Of a stretch of DNA of 64,000 nucleotides, positions 12,022 to 23,913 are shown one piece after another (the stretch's first letter is position 1; each line of letters opens with the position of its first letter). The DNA is from Paracamarosporium sp. OC-R06-R3. Lineage: Eukaryota; Ascomycota; Dothideomycetes; Pleosporales; Didymosphaeriaceae. The notes under the pieces were generated by a model. The model saw only the letters and a program-made list of their open reading frames with translations. It did not search any database and was not told where the DNA came from. Where the stretch lies: positions 248,198-312,197 of the forward strand of contig JACVRA010000061.1 of NCBI GenBank assembly GCA_019828545.1. Reading direction: 5' to 3'. Made by a program: the position numbers and the translations under genes.

Positions 12022-14304
12022 ATATAGCACATCGCGTCGGCGTCCCTTTCTGTGCCGCGAGGCTGACCCGACGCCGACGCGTGGGACTGGGGCCGGCGCG
12101 TCTCTCGTAGACTCGCGCCCTGGATCGCGCCCCGTCTGCGACATGCACGGGGCGGGTGCGCCAGCCTGCTCGACCACGTTTCTGCTGCGTCCTGACAGCG
12201 TCGGCCCATGTGCCCCTTTTTCCCTCGCACCTAGCCTGCGTCGCCCACCTCGTTTTGGAATCCGTCCCTGGAGCGCTGCAGCCTTACTGGCCTGGTGCAG
12301 CCGCGGCCCCGTGTGATTGGCGGCGCCCTGCCCATAAGGTTCCGCGGGCGTGGTTTTGCTCTCGAGGCGTCCCTAGCGCTCCCTCGGAATCTACGGGAAG
12401 CAGACGGTCGTGCTTAGTGACTGCACATGCCCTCATCGCACCGACGATCTCTTCTGGGGACGTGTGAGCGTGACGAGACCGTCCTCTCTGTCTTTCGATG
12501 AGCCCAACTCGGCCTGCCGTCATCGATGCCCACGGCCGACTGACGAGCCAGGCCCGGCAGTCGTCGTGCCGAAGCTGCTCTTTGTCCGCCGTCGCAGACA
12601 CGACCACCAAAACTCAATTTCATCGCATTTGCATCATCTCCCATCCTTGATGACTTCATCGGACCCTGCAAGCAGCAGGGCCACGGCCTCCTGTGCTTGC
12701 GCTCGTGCCGTCTTCTAGAAGCATTCTCCCGTCTGCGCAATCCCCGTCGCCATCAAAATTATATTGCCTGCCCACCCCTTGCACCCCAGCACGTTTGCGT
12801 CAGCTTCGTCTTTGCACGTTTCAAAACATGCCCAGTCCTAGACACACGCAGTGCGTCAGACCCGTTCCGCCTGCCTTCTCCCACAGAACCCTTCAAGGGC
12901 TCTGGGCGTCGGGCGCTGCCTCCACCAGGGCCGCCGTTTGAACCACCGCACGTGTAACGTTGGGGGCACCCGACTATATTCGCATGCAGGCAGTAGATCC
13001 GCCCGTCATGACAACAACCGCCCGCCAATCAATCTCCACAATAACGAAAATTATCAAACCAAACTCCCCAGCAACGGGCGTTGCATTCACGTCCAGCAGC
13101 CAGCACGAGATTGGCTCTCTGGGTGAAAGCCTGCAGGCCAGCCTCGTAAACAACGCCAGCTCACCAAAACCCCACCCTATCCGAAGCCAACGGCCCTTCC
13201 CGTTTTGATCAGCTTAGTGATTTTCGCTGCTTTCTCGTGCGCTCCGTTCCCGTTTGGGCGCTGTATAGCCACCAGTAAGCTCCGTTTTCGTCTTCACCAG
13301 CAGCCATTCGCTCCAAAACCGGTTTCGACGACTCTTGCTTTGACAGCAACACAGCATCTGCAACTGTGTGCTGGAACAAGCCTGTTTGGCGCCCCTCGCA
13401 AGTGTACCCCGCTTGTTGGGCGTGGCACCACCAACATGCCCCGAGCCTGTTCCGGGTCCTCGGCGAGCTGTCGAAAACAGGACGACGGACCTGGGCCTGG
13501 AGACGTCGAAGGCCAGACTCAGCGACACCGTGAGCCGTGTTTCGGTGGTCACATCTCCGCGGTTTCCTCTTCCAGCCGTCAGCGCATGAACAAGCAACAA
13601 CGAAAAGCAATAACGTGCGTTAGATTTCAATTTCAAATACCAAATGTCACGGGCGGCAGCCATGTCTGCACCGATGACGAGCCTAGGAGCACCGCATTCG
13701 CCGAGCGTGGCATGTTAAGTTGACATTCGCCGATTCATGCTCTACTTCGCTCCGTAGCACAAAAGTGCTGAGACCTGGTAGGTCAATGCACGTGTCCTCA
13801 GCAGCACCTATCGATCGAGGGACAAGATCCGATGCCAACAGCCGCTTTCGACTCCGTCATCCACTGCTGACTGCAGACTCACCTTACGTGCGCATCCTCA
13901 TTCAAGCCTCGGTCAATCACACAGTCGCTACACATCCCACGTGCAACCGTCCCCCGCGAGCCTCCACGCCGGGCCAACAGCCCCTAACTCCTCTCCAGGA
14001 ACAGCATCCTCTGACCCAAATCCATCAATCCATCCCAAGAGCAATCCTACGTCCCGGCTCTTTCACTCCATCGCGCACCTACGGTTCCCGACAATCCAGA
14101 CCTGCTCCCATCGTACCTTCCCCTTCCCACCTAAACATGCCCAACATCCCACTCTCGCTCGTAGATGACAGCACCCACGGACTGTCAGCCACAAACGGTA
14201 GGAGGAACAACCCCCCGGCCTCCTCGCAAAGGATCGTCCCGAACGATCATTAGATGTCATCTCACAGTGGCAGCTTACGTGGGAAGGGAGCCGACCGACA
14301 CCCA

Positions 14305-14912
14305 TCATAGCTCCCGATCCAATCTGACGTGGGCATCTAATGTAGGCACGCCCGCCCTTAGGGACACCACCTGCTCTGCAAGGCGAAGCATCCGGCGAGT
14401 CTGCAGTCGCATAATGTATTGCTGATATGCAAGGCTGATCTGAGATTGCGCATGTGAGTATTCTTGGTGCGCGTAAGCGGGGTGCTCAGCTGGGGAAATT
14501 GCCGTGGTACAACGAGCGGAGCGCTGAGGCTGAGGAGCCCTGGGGTGCTGCGCGATGAGGGCTTGGGCGCGGGTCATTTTCGCACACGATGCTCGGATCG
14601 GGTCAATGCCAGACGTTGGAGGTACACGTGGGTCCCCGATGCGAGGGTCCTCCGCCGTCGCGTACCTGCACGATCCATCGGGGTGGTAGGTTTCTCGCCT
14701 CAGGCCTCTTCTTGAAATCCGTCTGAGGTTCGAAGCTGTGGTTTGACGGGATCTTGAGTCGTTCGTACACTAAATAGATCGTTACAGAATTGATCACAAG
14801 TACTCCCATTCAAACAAGAAGGCAACGAGCGAGACTTTGAGTCCCATACCGTGCGCCCAATGTTCTGCTCAACCCAGCAATTGACATCTGCGCCACGTAC
14901 AAGTTGTGTCAT
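14305..14912 (-). CDS. Candidate small hypothetical protein, two exons
   Basis: I propose exons 14912-14850 and 14769-14305 with an 80-nt intron (GTATGG donor, TTTAG acceptor), giving 175 residues. Exon 1 starts MTQLVRGADVNCWVEQNIG. Exon 2 then runs in one uninterrupted frame to a TGA and includes YHPDGSCRYATAEDPRIGD and a Gln/Tyr-rich helical-looking segment (HAQSQISLAYQQYIMRLQTRR). Residue composition is balanced, unlike the biased frames around it. I do not recognise a family, signal peptide or membrane segment. The ATG is preceded directly by TGTAG, so an upstream exon is possible. A second frame across 14603-14770 is also open, so the splice site and frame are not certain. Confidence 0.4.
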
Positions 14913-15506
14913 CTACAGATACGACGACACCCAGACATCCTCACACCTATCATCCAAGAGCCCCAAAAAGCCTCCCGCAGCAACCACCACATTTACATAG
15001 AATCCCCTCCCCAATCCCCCGCGCACCCGGCGCGTCCCCCAGGAACTTCTACTCCCTAAAAGCCTCCCTCCACAACTCGATCAGACGCCCCAGCCCACCA
15101 CCCAACCACCACCATCTTGCATCCGTAGCAAACCCAGCACCCATCCCATCCCACACTGCACGCCATCCCCCCACAAGCCGCAATCTCAATCCCCCTACCC
15201 ACACACTCACCTCAGAAACCCACGCGGCCGCAGTGCCACGTCCAGCCCAACCCACATATCACTCCATCCATCTACCCACCTAGCCCGTATCTCCCGTCCC
15301 CTAACTCTGGCACACTCCACCCTCCAACTCCCAAGTGCACACCGCCTACCTACCCATCCTACACGGAACCCACAAGCACATATCCACCTACACTCAGCAC
15401 ACTCACCGCACCAAGCCCTAGACCCAAAACTCCAAACCACACACACACACATACATCCACTCCCCACTAAACCACCCCAGCCTAGCCTAGCCCAGCATGG
15501 CCACAA

Positions 15507-15531
15507 CCCAGCCCAGCCCAGCCCAGCCCAG
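15507..15531. repeat. (CCCAG)5 microsatellite
   Basis: Five perfect CCCAG units, with related CCTAG/CCCAG units just before and GTCTA units just after. Confidence 0.9.
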
Positions 15532-15570
15532 TCTAGTCTAAACACCACACATCACATCACATCACACCCA

Positions 15571-15590
15571 GCAGGCAGGCAGGCAGGCAG
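15571..15590. repeat. (GCAG)5 microsatellite
   Basis: Five perfect GCAG units, immediately preceded by a short ATCAC array (about 15550-15565). Confidence 0.9.
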
Positions 15591-15770
15591 AATACCTTCA
15601 ACCAACGTGGCGACCTCCAGACCGCCTTTTGCGGCGCTGGTACGCTCTACGGAAGCAAGCGAGCGCGGCGAGCGAGCGGGCCCAAGCCCAAAGGGGACCC
15701 CCACCGAACACCGAGAATCGCAGTTCGCGCGGGACGGGACGAAACGGAGAAAGAAAGGAAGGAAGAAGTG

Positions 15771-15810
15771 GTGCGGGAAAGAGCGGTGCGGGAAAGAGCG
15801 GTGCGGGAAG
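15771..15810. repeat. 15-bp minisatellite (2.7 copies)
   Basis: The unit GTGCGGGAAAGAGCG is present twice exactly and then as a partial third copy. A GGATG-type array follows at about 15836-15860. Confidence 0.9.
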
Positions 15811-18385
15811 TCACGGGTGGGGAGGAAGCAGAGGAGATGGATGGGATGGGATGGGATGGGGCTGGCTAGTTGGGCGGGTGGGGATGTAAACAAAGGTGCT
15901 GGATGCATGGTTGGCTGGATGAGATGGATGGCTTCACGGGTACCGACACGACACAGGCGATACGTTGGATTGACACGCTGGCAAGTGTTCACCGACCGAC
16001 TGAGGCGGCATCTGGAACATGCAAAGTGGGTTTTGTATTGTGTATATGGGATGAACTAGGCTAGTGGATATAGTGTAAATGCAGTCAATTCTGCGGCCGG
16101 TAACGAATGTCTGTTGCCGTTAGTACGAATCCTGACGGCCAAGATGTGGAATTTGTGGGTGAGGGTGTATTTCAGTTCTCCAAGGTGAAATGGTTTGTTT
16201 CTTCAACGATGAACTCGGTAAGAACACAGCGAAAATGGTTGTTCATCAGGTGAGGTGGGTGGGGTATGAGGATGGATGTACGTACCATTTACGTGGATCA
16301 GTATTTCAATATCTGGTACAGAGAATAGGTATCTGCGGACAACGGTGGTCAGCTGTGAACTGTAAAGCTCATCAAACATCGTAATCGGACAGGCAAGGTA
16401 ATCTCCATCTGAGATCAGGCTAGTGGTTCATGTTAGCTAACGTCGTATACATGCAGATTCCACGCGCAACGTACCTCATTAAATCAGATTTTTTTGGTAA
16501 GATCAATACGGCAGAAACCGTTCACACAGTGTGAATATCAAGATATCATCATTCGATAGATGGAGTACCGCGCAGAAATAAAAGTTTTGGCATACCTATA
16601 GCCGGGGTTAGCCTTGCGTCGTCAACGTATATCGGTCGAACAATGTGATATGACGGCGATCAGAAGATGCGTTATCAACAAGCAACCCTCCTCCCGAACA
16701 CCCACAGGTTTGTACGTCCTGTTGTAAACGAGTGCCGGTCGAAGAGCGCAATCTGTCCGCCCGTTGCATCGGAGATGTTTCATCAAAGGAGGTACGAGGG
16801 TAGGTAAGGTGGGAGCTAATATGTACCTATTAGACGCTTCGTTAGCATTGCGTCCAGGATGCGTGCACGATTCGTAAGAAAAGAGTGAGGGCACAATCAG
16901 ACAAGGCTGAAACTTAAGTTTGACAAAATCGACATTGTATATTCAGGTCGAGGAATGCCTTTCCGGTGTCACAGTATCATCACTATGCCATGGGATGGGA
17001 GGTGTCTGAGGAGTAGAAGTGGCGTACCTTTTGAGAATATTCAATACGCCCAAGACGCGCGCAGCTCTATATTCATAAACCTATTCAACGCGTTAGCAGC
17101 GTCTCTAAATTCGAACTGATGATGAAGCGCGCAAGTTATGTGCATCATTGTAATTCTAGAGTATTTAAGTCCATCACGGAGCTATAGGAGTTGGATTGTT
17201 ATGAAGTGTAATCTTCTGCAGCGGCGAACGATGGAAAGGTGACAACTTACTGCGCGCGGTATCTAAGTAACCATGAATGGTCAGCTTTTCGAAGACTACA
17301 GAAAGATCAAAAGAGCGCGAGTGCGCGCATTGAATCCTCGGTGCAAACGCCTGTGAGGTGTGGAAAGTAGGAAGTTCGACGAATCGAAATTTTAGGGCAA
17401 GAGCGGGGCCGGAGGTACGATGCGCCGATGCTAGTTATGTAAGCGAACTATCGTTCTCCATGACCAGCTCCCAGAGATATTAGACATTGTACTATTCTGT
17501 AGTTGTGGATAGCACAGGCGAGAGTTGATTGTTGCTTTTGATAATTTTTTTCGCTCAATGTTACCCGGACAGAGGGTAGCGTAGGTCTTCTACTCTTGTT
17601 TCTGCGGTAAAATGTATCGCTTTCATCAACTTTGATTCAAAAGAACATGTTCTATTTCATTCCAATTCCCACACGTCTATGTACTCTTGACAACAAACGA
17701 ATACGAGTGGTGTGAATGTTTTCCAGCTTAGCAACAGAACCCGTACGTTTGAACCATGAGGCACCTGTCACTCACTAGATGAGGCATAGAGGCCGAACAC
17801 GTAACAATGGTTATCGCGTCTGGTTTTGAAACGATCATCTTCACCACAGAATTAACACCCACAAGCACGCACAAGTATGTCAAACATCAAACGAAGAAAA
17901 AACAGTGGGTATGTAATTAATGCGCTACAACATCATCCACATCTCCATGTACATCCACCCTCCAAATCCATACACAAGAAGTCCCCGCCAAGTTCGTCCC
18001 CTCCCCACACGCAGTAAGCACCACGCTTTTTTCCCACCTCATGCACACGTACATTACTATAAACATCCAACGGCGACCTCCCATGGGAAATGCATTATCT
18101 AGTCTCACACACTAAGAAAGAACATCGAATCGAAAGTATCGGGGGTATGGTGCAGGTACGCGTCAAGTTTTCGACAGGCAAACAAACAATCAGACACAAA
18201 GAGAAGCAAGTGAAGGAAGAAAAAAAGTACATATCCACCTGCTGCCGCGAGGCTGCGTCCTGTATGCAGTGAAATTGAGGTAGGTAGGTTGACCTCCAGG
18301 GCGTTGCAAATCATAAAGACATCTCAAGAAAAGAAAGCGAATGGAGTAGTATGGTTTTAAGACAGGAGATGGGGCAAAGAAGAAA

Positions 18386-18412
18386 GATGATGATGATGAT
18401 GATGATGATGAT
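18386..18412. repeat. (GAT)9 microsatellite near kinesin 3' end
   Basis: Nine GAT units, about 170 bp downstream of the kinesin stop codon and therefore possibly in its 3' UTR. On the sense (minus) strand the repeat reads ATC. Confidence 0.9.
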
Positions 18413-18585
18413 GAAATGGAAGTGGTGTATCGGGGTATGTAGCTTTCCTTCCCAAAGGCGCCGGTAAAAGCAGACACGTTGTATATGTGCAAGTTGTACA
18501 CCGAAGGGTAGGTGGGTATCAGTTGGTGGATTGATCAGTCAACCAGACAGTCAATCGTATGCTGAGAGCCAAGATGATTGGAAGC

Positions 18586-21500
18586 CTAGAAGCAGTTGAG
18601 TCCACCCTTCTTCTTTTTCTTCTGGCTGTTGTTGAGTGCGGCCATGCGAGCTTCGAGGTGCGCACGCTCAGCTTCGACACGTAGACGTGCGCTGCGCTCT
18701 TCCTCGACAGCCTGAAGGGAGTGGCGCGCCATGCTGCGCTCCTTCTTCAATGCGTCGAGCTCTTGTTCAAGGCCGGCACACTTCTTCTGCCATTTGCCAA
18801 CCTCGTCTTTAGTCTTCTGGCTTGACTGCTCCAGATCGGTGAGAGCGTCCTCCAAGGTGGCTGTGAGCTGCTTCTCGGCGAAGAGGTGCTTCTCAATCGT
18901 GCGGATACGCGCCTCTTGGTCCTCGACAAGTTGCGCTTGCGCAATGTCCTTGCTCTGGTGACGAGACGCGGGCGGCGAAGCACCATTCGTCTGAGGTGGA
19001 GGGCTACCTGGTAGCGGTGGCAGAGGAATAGCCGGCGGCGGCGAGGGCAACGAAGTGTGGTTTGTGCTTGTGCGAATGTTGGAATTGTTGGAGTTTGACC
19101 TTTGCAGGTTCTCGCGAGGGTCGATAGACTCGCGATTAGAAACGCGCTTTGCGTCCGCAAGTTGAGACTGCGTCTGTTAGTATGGGTGATGGATCGGACA
19201 ATGATAGGTTCACGTACCTCAAGGAGCGCAACCTGGATGCGAGACTGCTCGACTTCTCGCTCAAGTTGTTCCTTGCGATCAATTGCATCTTGTAGTTCGC
19301 GGCTACGCTCAGTCTGGAGAGCAGACAAGCGATTGGTCGCCGCAGCATGCTGGTCGAAGTTCGCGTTGAGCTGTTCTTCTAGTTCCTGCACAAGTCGCGA
19401 GCTCTTCCTCTCCTTGTCGCTGATTTGTTGGTATTGTTGGAGCACGTCTGCATTGATTGCCTCTAGCTCCTTCACCGTACCCTTAAGCTTTTCATTTGAT
19501 TGGGTGAGTTCGGCACTCTCGTTCTTCAGACGCTCAACAGTCTGATTCGCTTCCGAAAGCTCTTTTCGGTGTGACTCGAGCTCGTTAAGAGCTTGATCCA
19601 TTTGGCCAGTCAATGACTTGCGCTCCTCGACCAAGCCCTGAATCTTTGAATGGATTTGCGACATGTCAGTCTCGCCGTCCAAAGCGGAAGAAACCCCAGA
19701 AAGTAAGCTCTCCATATCTGTTTTGGCTTTAGTGAGGTCCGCCTGAAGCGTCTGCGAAGAAGTTTGCTGGGCGGTAAGCTCAGCGGCTAATTTATCCAAC
19801 TCATTATTGTGCGATTGCTTGAGCGTCTCTAGACTCTTTTCGTGGAACTCAACAGCGGCTTTGTGCTGTTCGATCTGCTTCTCCAGATTAGACACGAGGG
19901 ACTTGTGAGTTTCCAATTCCTTCTCCTTGAGCTGTGTTGCCTCCGCATCTTCTTCTACCTGTTGGAGAATCTTGGCGTGTAGCTCCTCAAGTTCAGAAAT
20001 CCGAGCCGCATGGTTAGTAGCAGTGGTTTTGTGCACATCCACCTGGGCTTGAAGGGCCGCAACAAGCTCATTATGCTTCGACTTCTCCTGCTCAAGCAGG
20101 GCCTCGGCTTGTGCGCCATGGGACCGCTCTAGATCGGCGAGGCGAGTCGCATGCTCGTCGTCGAGCTTCTTCATGGCAGACTCCAGTTCCCGTGCACTTG
20201 CAAGTTGATGTTGTTCGTACTTGGACTGCAGCTGGCTCAGGTCTCCCTGGAGCTTAGCGAGCTGCGCTTGGTGTGCTCCTTCGCCATCTCCTGCCAGCGA
20301 CTCTGCCATGGACGCTTGGACAGGTGGGGGAACCTGTCCTGGAGAAAGAGGTTCATCGAGAGCGTCCGCAGAAGCAACAGATGTCTTGAGGCTAGTGATC
20401 TGTGCCAGCAACTCTTGCTCCCTTTGCGAATGCAAGCCCTTCATCTCTTGCATCTGTTCTTCGCTGTGCTTGAGCTGCTCTTGCATTGTCGCGACAACTG
20501 AGATGTCGAGTGGGGACGAGGTGTTCAAACTAGATCGTTCCTTGGTGAGGCCGTTAATCAGTCTGATCTTGTCTTCCATGTCCTTTTTCACAGAGCTGAC
20601 CTCAGCTTCCAACTCTTGAGCCTTTTCAGTTCGCGTATGCAACTCTGTCATGATGGCATTCAAGTTCAACTCGAAGTTCTGGATTGTATCTGGCTCCTCC
20701 TCGAAATTCTCCAATGCGATGTTGCGGAGAGAAGCAAACGCACGGTTAGAGCGATCGTTAGCAAGTACGTTTTGGCTGGACTTTCGACGGATGATTTGTG
20801 CGTTCGGGGAGCTCGGGCGCACCATTTGAGCCTTGGTCACCTCTGTCTTGAGCTCCTCCACGTAATCCAAGGTATCCTGGTGCTGTTCTTGCAATTCGGA
20901 AAAGTTTTGGTTCAGCTCCAACATTCGTTCCTCTTTCTCAGCATGCAGCCTCTTCAGGTTTTCCAGCTCGCGTAGGATGTCGGACTCTTTCTGTGCTGCA
21001 AGGTCATCAGACCTGGATACTGTGGTCTCAGTGTCAGGGTGCTCAACCGCTGCTTCCGTCTCCTCGTCTGGAGTGGATGTATTGCCAGACTCCGCTAAAG
21101 ACAATTCCGCTGACAAAGTACGCGAGGATGAGAGTTGTCCATCCTCTACCTTGAGTCCGTTCATCCCTGTGTCCGCTAAAAAAGACGTTGGCCGAGAAGA
21201 TTCCGCCAGCGAAGGCCTTCGGTGGCGAGCCTCCTCTACAATATCTTGAAGGGACGCTATCGTGGCCAAAGCTTTCTGGTACTTGCTGTCAAGCCTCTCG
21301 TAGTCTTGAACATAGTCTTCATGCTCCACACGAAGATCAAGCAGTTCACGCGTAACATTTTCAAGCTTGTCCTCTACGTACCGCGACTGTGCAGGGCTCT
21401 GCGGCACTTCCACTTCATCCTCAGGCTTGATATTGTTAATGGATATTGTGGGTGTCTGGTCGTCCTCGTTATCTTCGACTTTATCGGTGGCTTGAGGAGC

Positions 21501-23913
21501 AGCACTACTTGTGGATGGTCGTTCGAGCTCGTCCTCCTCCGCAATAGCATCCGAGTTGTTGAGCTGACGGTTACCACTTTGAGAGGAGCGTTTCTCTATA
21601 AACGGATCGCTAGGCATTTTCGAGTGGCCATTGACGAACGGCTCTTCACCCTTTGCATCTGTTTGGCGGATGTTATCCAACTCGTACAGGAGGTTGTCGA
21701 GCTTGCCAATGCTGCGCTGTCTTTCGACCACGTGCTTCAATCGCTCAATTTCCCGCTGCATCAAGTCTACCTCTTGCTCATTCTCAGCGAGACGTTCCTC
21801 GAGAGTTGAGATATAGTCTTCACAGCTGGTCTCATTCTCGCGCGCCTTTTGTAACTTCTCCCGCAGGTCTGAGATAACGGTATCGTTTTTCTCGATGCCG
21901 GAAGCGCTGTTGTCGATTTGAGACTCTAGTGACTTTACATATTCTTCGTTGCTTGCTTCGCGGTCCATTGCTTTTTGAATACGCGATTGCAGAGATTGTG
22001 CCTGTTGTTCAAGGATTGAAATTCTGGCCTCCTTCTCGAGTAGATCGCTTTCATTGCTTGCCAGCGAAGATCTGGTGGTGGTGAGAGAAGCTTCCAAACT
22101 TTGAATAGTTTGCTCGTATTCCATTACAACACTCTCAACCGTGTCACGGAACTCGTTTGAGCGTTTCAACCGCTCCAGAGCGGCGTCGCCAACCGTATCC
22201 CTGAGTAAAGGCGTCTCTTCCGATCCGTTATCACGGGCTTTGGTTAACTCCGTGATTAGTTTCGCGTGGCGAGCACTCAAAGCATTGTAGTTTTCCTGTA
22301 GATCAAGCACGTGATTGTTGAGCTCAATCTCACGCTCGTTCTGGCGTTCATTCCACTCCTGAGGGCTCGTTTTTTTCCTGTCCGTTCGTTCAGAAAGCCT
22401 AATTTGATCGCGCAGAAATTGCACTTCAGCGCGTAATCTATCTATGACTGCCTGCTTGTCGCTATCATCGTTCACTTGTTGAATCTGGGGTTTAATTTGA
22501 ATCGCGCGAGCGCGCTGGGCGTACTGAACCGTATTTAACGTCTCGCTTAAGTGGAACTGAGCAGGATTGACACAGGCAATCATGTATGTGATAGCATTCC
22601 CACCGAGCGAGTCTTGTAAAAGACGGGTCAACTTGGAATCTCGGTAAGAGACGTGGGCGCCGTGGGATCGTGAAGAAAGTTGGGAAATGACCTTGCCTAA
22701 ACTCGCAAGCCCGGCATTGATCGAAATACCTTCTTTGGCTCGCTCACCTTGAGCCTGGGTGTTCTTCAGTCTTTCGCTGCCTGCCAAATCCACGAAATGA
22801 AGCTTGCTGTCGACCGTGACCCAGTTCTCATTCTTGCTGCCAGACATGGCTTCGATAGGGACGGACATCCGCTTCTCACGCTTAGTGAGAGGCGTACTAC
22901 CCGTCGAAGTCTTCTTTTGGACCAAGTTCAAACTAAATACGGCGTGCGAGCGGGAGGACTTGGCGTTCACGTTGGTGGCGTCGGTCTGACGAATGGAAGA
23001 ACCAAAGTTGAGGGCGTTGAGGAGATCTTCGACGGAATTGACTGAGACTTGGGTGAGGCCTGTAAGAAGTATGCGACCCTTTGTGTCTTCGCGAATCACG
23101 ACGGTTTGACGCTCGTGTGGGGGGGTATCCTCAGGCACGAGGAGATCGCGGAGCTGCTCGTTGTAAATCTGTTCGAGTTAGAAACATGTCTCGACCGGGA
23201 CAATCGTGCCTACCTCGACGTAAGTCGCCTTCAACTGCCAATTCTTGCTACCTCCCGATTTGCTGTGCATACTCTGGGCGGCAGCGAGTCCCGAAAGACG
23301 CGACGGTGCCCGTATGCCCGAGCCAGCCGCGCGATTAGGACCCTCAAGCTGTTCGAACAGCACGGCGGCAGCGCGGGGGATTATACCCTTGATCTCTGGC
23401 TTTCCCTGATCTTCGGGACCAGTCGTACCCATGGTAAATGATTTACCGGCGCCAGACTGGCCGTATGCGAGTATAGAGACATTGTATCCTTCGACAAAGG
23501 AGGTGACGCTGTCTTGGACGTAGTCAAAGACGCCCTCCTGGTCAATGTCCTCGCCAAATACACGGTCGAACACGAACAATTTGCGGCCGTTGGGAGCATC
23601 GACGGCGATTTGCTGGGCTGAGCTAACTTCAACCTTAGACACCTGGAAGCGCTGGGGAACGAGTTCATAGCCCGGGTCACCAGTCTTTAGCGGTGGGCGG
23701 ACGCGAACAGCTGGGCTGGCGTTAGAGCTTGGTTGTTTTGCGGTAAAACATATACATACCGACTTTGACAGCAGTCCTCGAGTCATCGTCCGAGGCCCGC
23801 GAGCCGCCCTGCTTGCTGCTCATGCTCATCCTGCTGCTGGAGCGGTTTGGGCGGATCATGGCGCTCATGGGGCGCTGGAGTGCGCCTGGCGGCGAGCCAG
23901 GAGGGGAGGCCAT
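18586..23913 (-). CDS. Kinesin with N-terminal motor and long coiled-coil tail
   Basis: Exons 23913-23760, 23710-23214, 23168-19218 and 19167-18586 encode about 1727 residues. The motor domain starts near residue 48. It shows the P-loop GQSGAGKS at 135-142, switch I in NAKSSRSHAVF, switch II in VDLAGSERL and the IYNEQL strand. A Ser/Gly/Ala-rich insert of about 35 residues (GPNRAAGSG to HSKSGGSKN) precedes that strand. Residues about 430-1700 are heptad-rich coiled coil broken by a charged linker and by a Pro-rich stretch (PPPAIPLPPLPGSPPP) near the C-terminus. The last residues are a Lys run followed by GGLNCF. The arrangement suggests a plus-end-directed kinesin of the kinesin-4/chromokinesin-like group; the subfamily is inference. 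A GTG 12 nt upstream also opens the frame, but the ATG at 23913 is the natural start. Confidence 0.88.

Larger units (their letters stand above)
10512..14304. other. Gene-poor GC-rich region upstream of kinase
   Basis: About 3.8 kb without a gene I can support. The 11.0-12.3 kb part is GC-rich and purine/pyrimidine-skewed, which keeps several long frames open on both strands (for example 11402-12316 + and 11074-11841 -). Their predicted products are Arg/Ala/Gly/Pro-rich and look like compositional artefacts. The region contains a GT microsatellite, a 14-bp minisatellite and several CACGTG palindromes, and probably includes upstream control sequence of the kinase gene. Confidence 0.5.
14913..18585. 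other. Gene-poor region with short tandem repeats
   Basis: About 3.7 kb between the candidate small gene and the 3' end of the kinesin gene. The 14.9-15.6 kb part is C/A-rich on the plus strand, 15.6-15.9 kb is G/A-rich, and 16.1-18.0 kb is AT-richer with frequent stops in all frames. I see no supported gene. A tRNA-like D-arm near 17790 lacks the rest of a tRNA. Confidence 0.5.

Noticed and set aside
11402..12316. 304-codon plus-strand open frame, with a 255-codon frame on the opposite strand (11074-11841)
   Set aside because: Both products are dominated by Arg/Ala/Gly or Pro/Ala/Leu and run through minisatellite and GT-repeat DNA; both strands are open at once because of GC skew. No domain or splice structure is visible.
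13205..14253. Plus-strand frames of 172 and 177 codons
   Set aside because: Low-complexity Ser/Pro/Arg-rich products with no recognisable motif; they partly overlap opposite-strand frames of similar length.
15607..16059. 150-codon plus-strand frame with KERCGKERCGK repeats
   Set aside because: The repeated residues are simply the translation of the 15-bp minisatellite and the GGATG array.
17786..17850. tRNA-like D-arm and A-box sequence (GTAACAATGGTTATCGCGTC)
   Set aside because: No matching acceptor stem, no complementary anticodon stem and no B-box/T-loop consensus follow, so it is at most a relic or chance.
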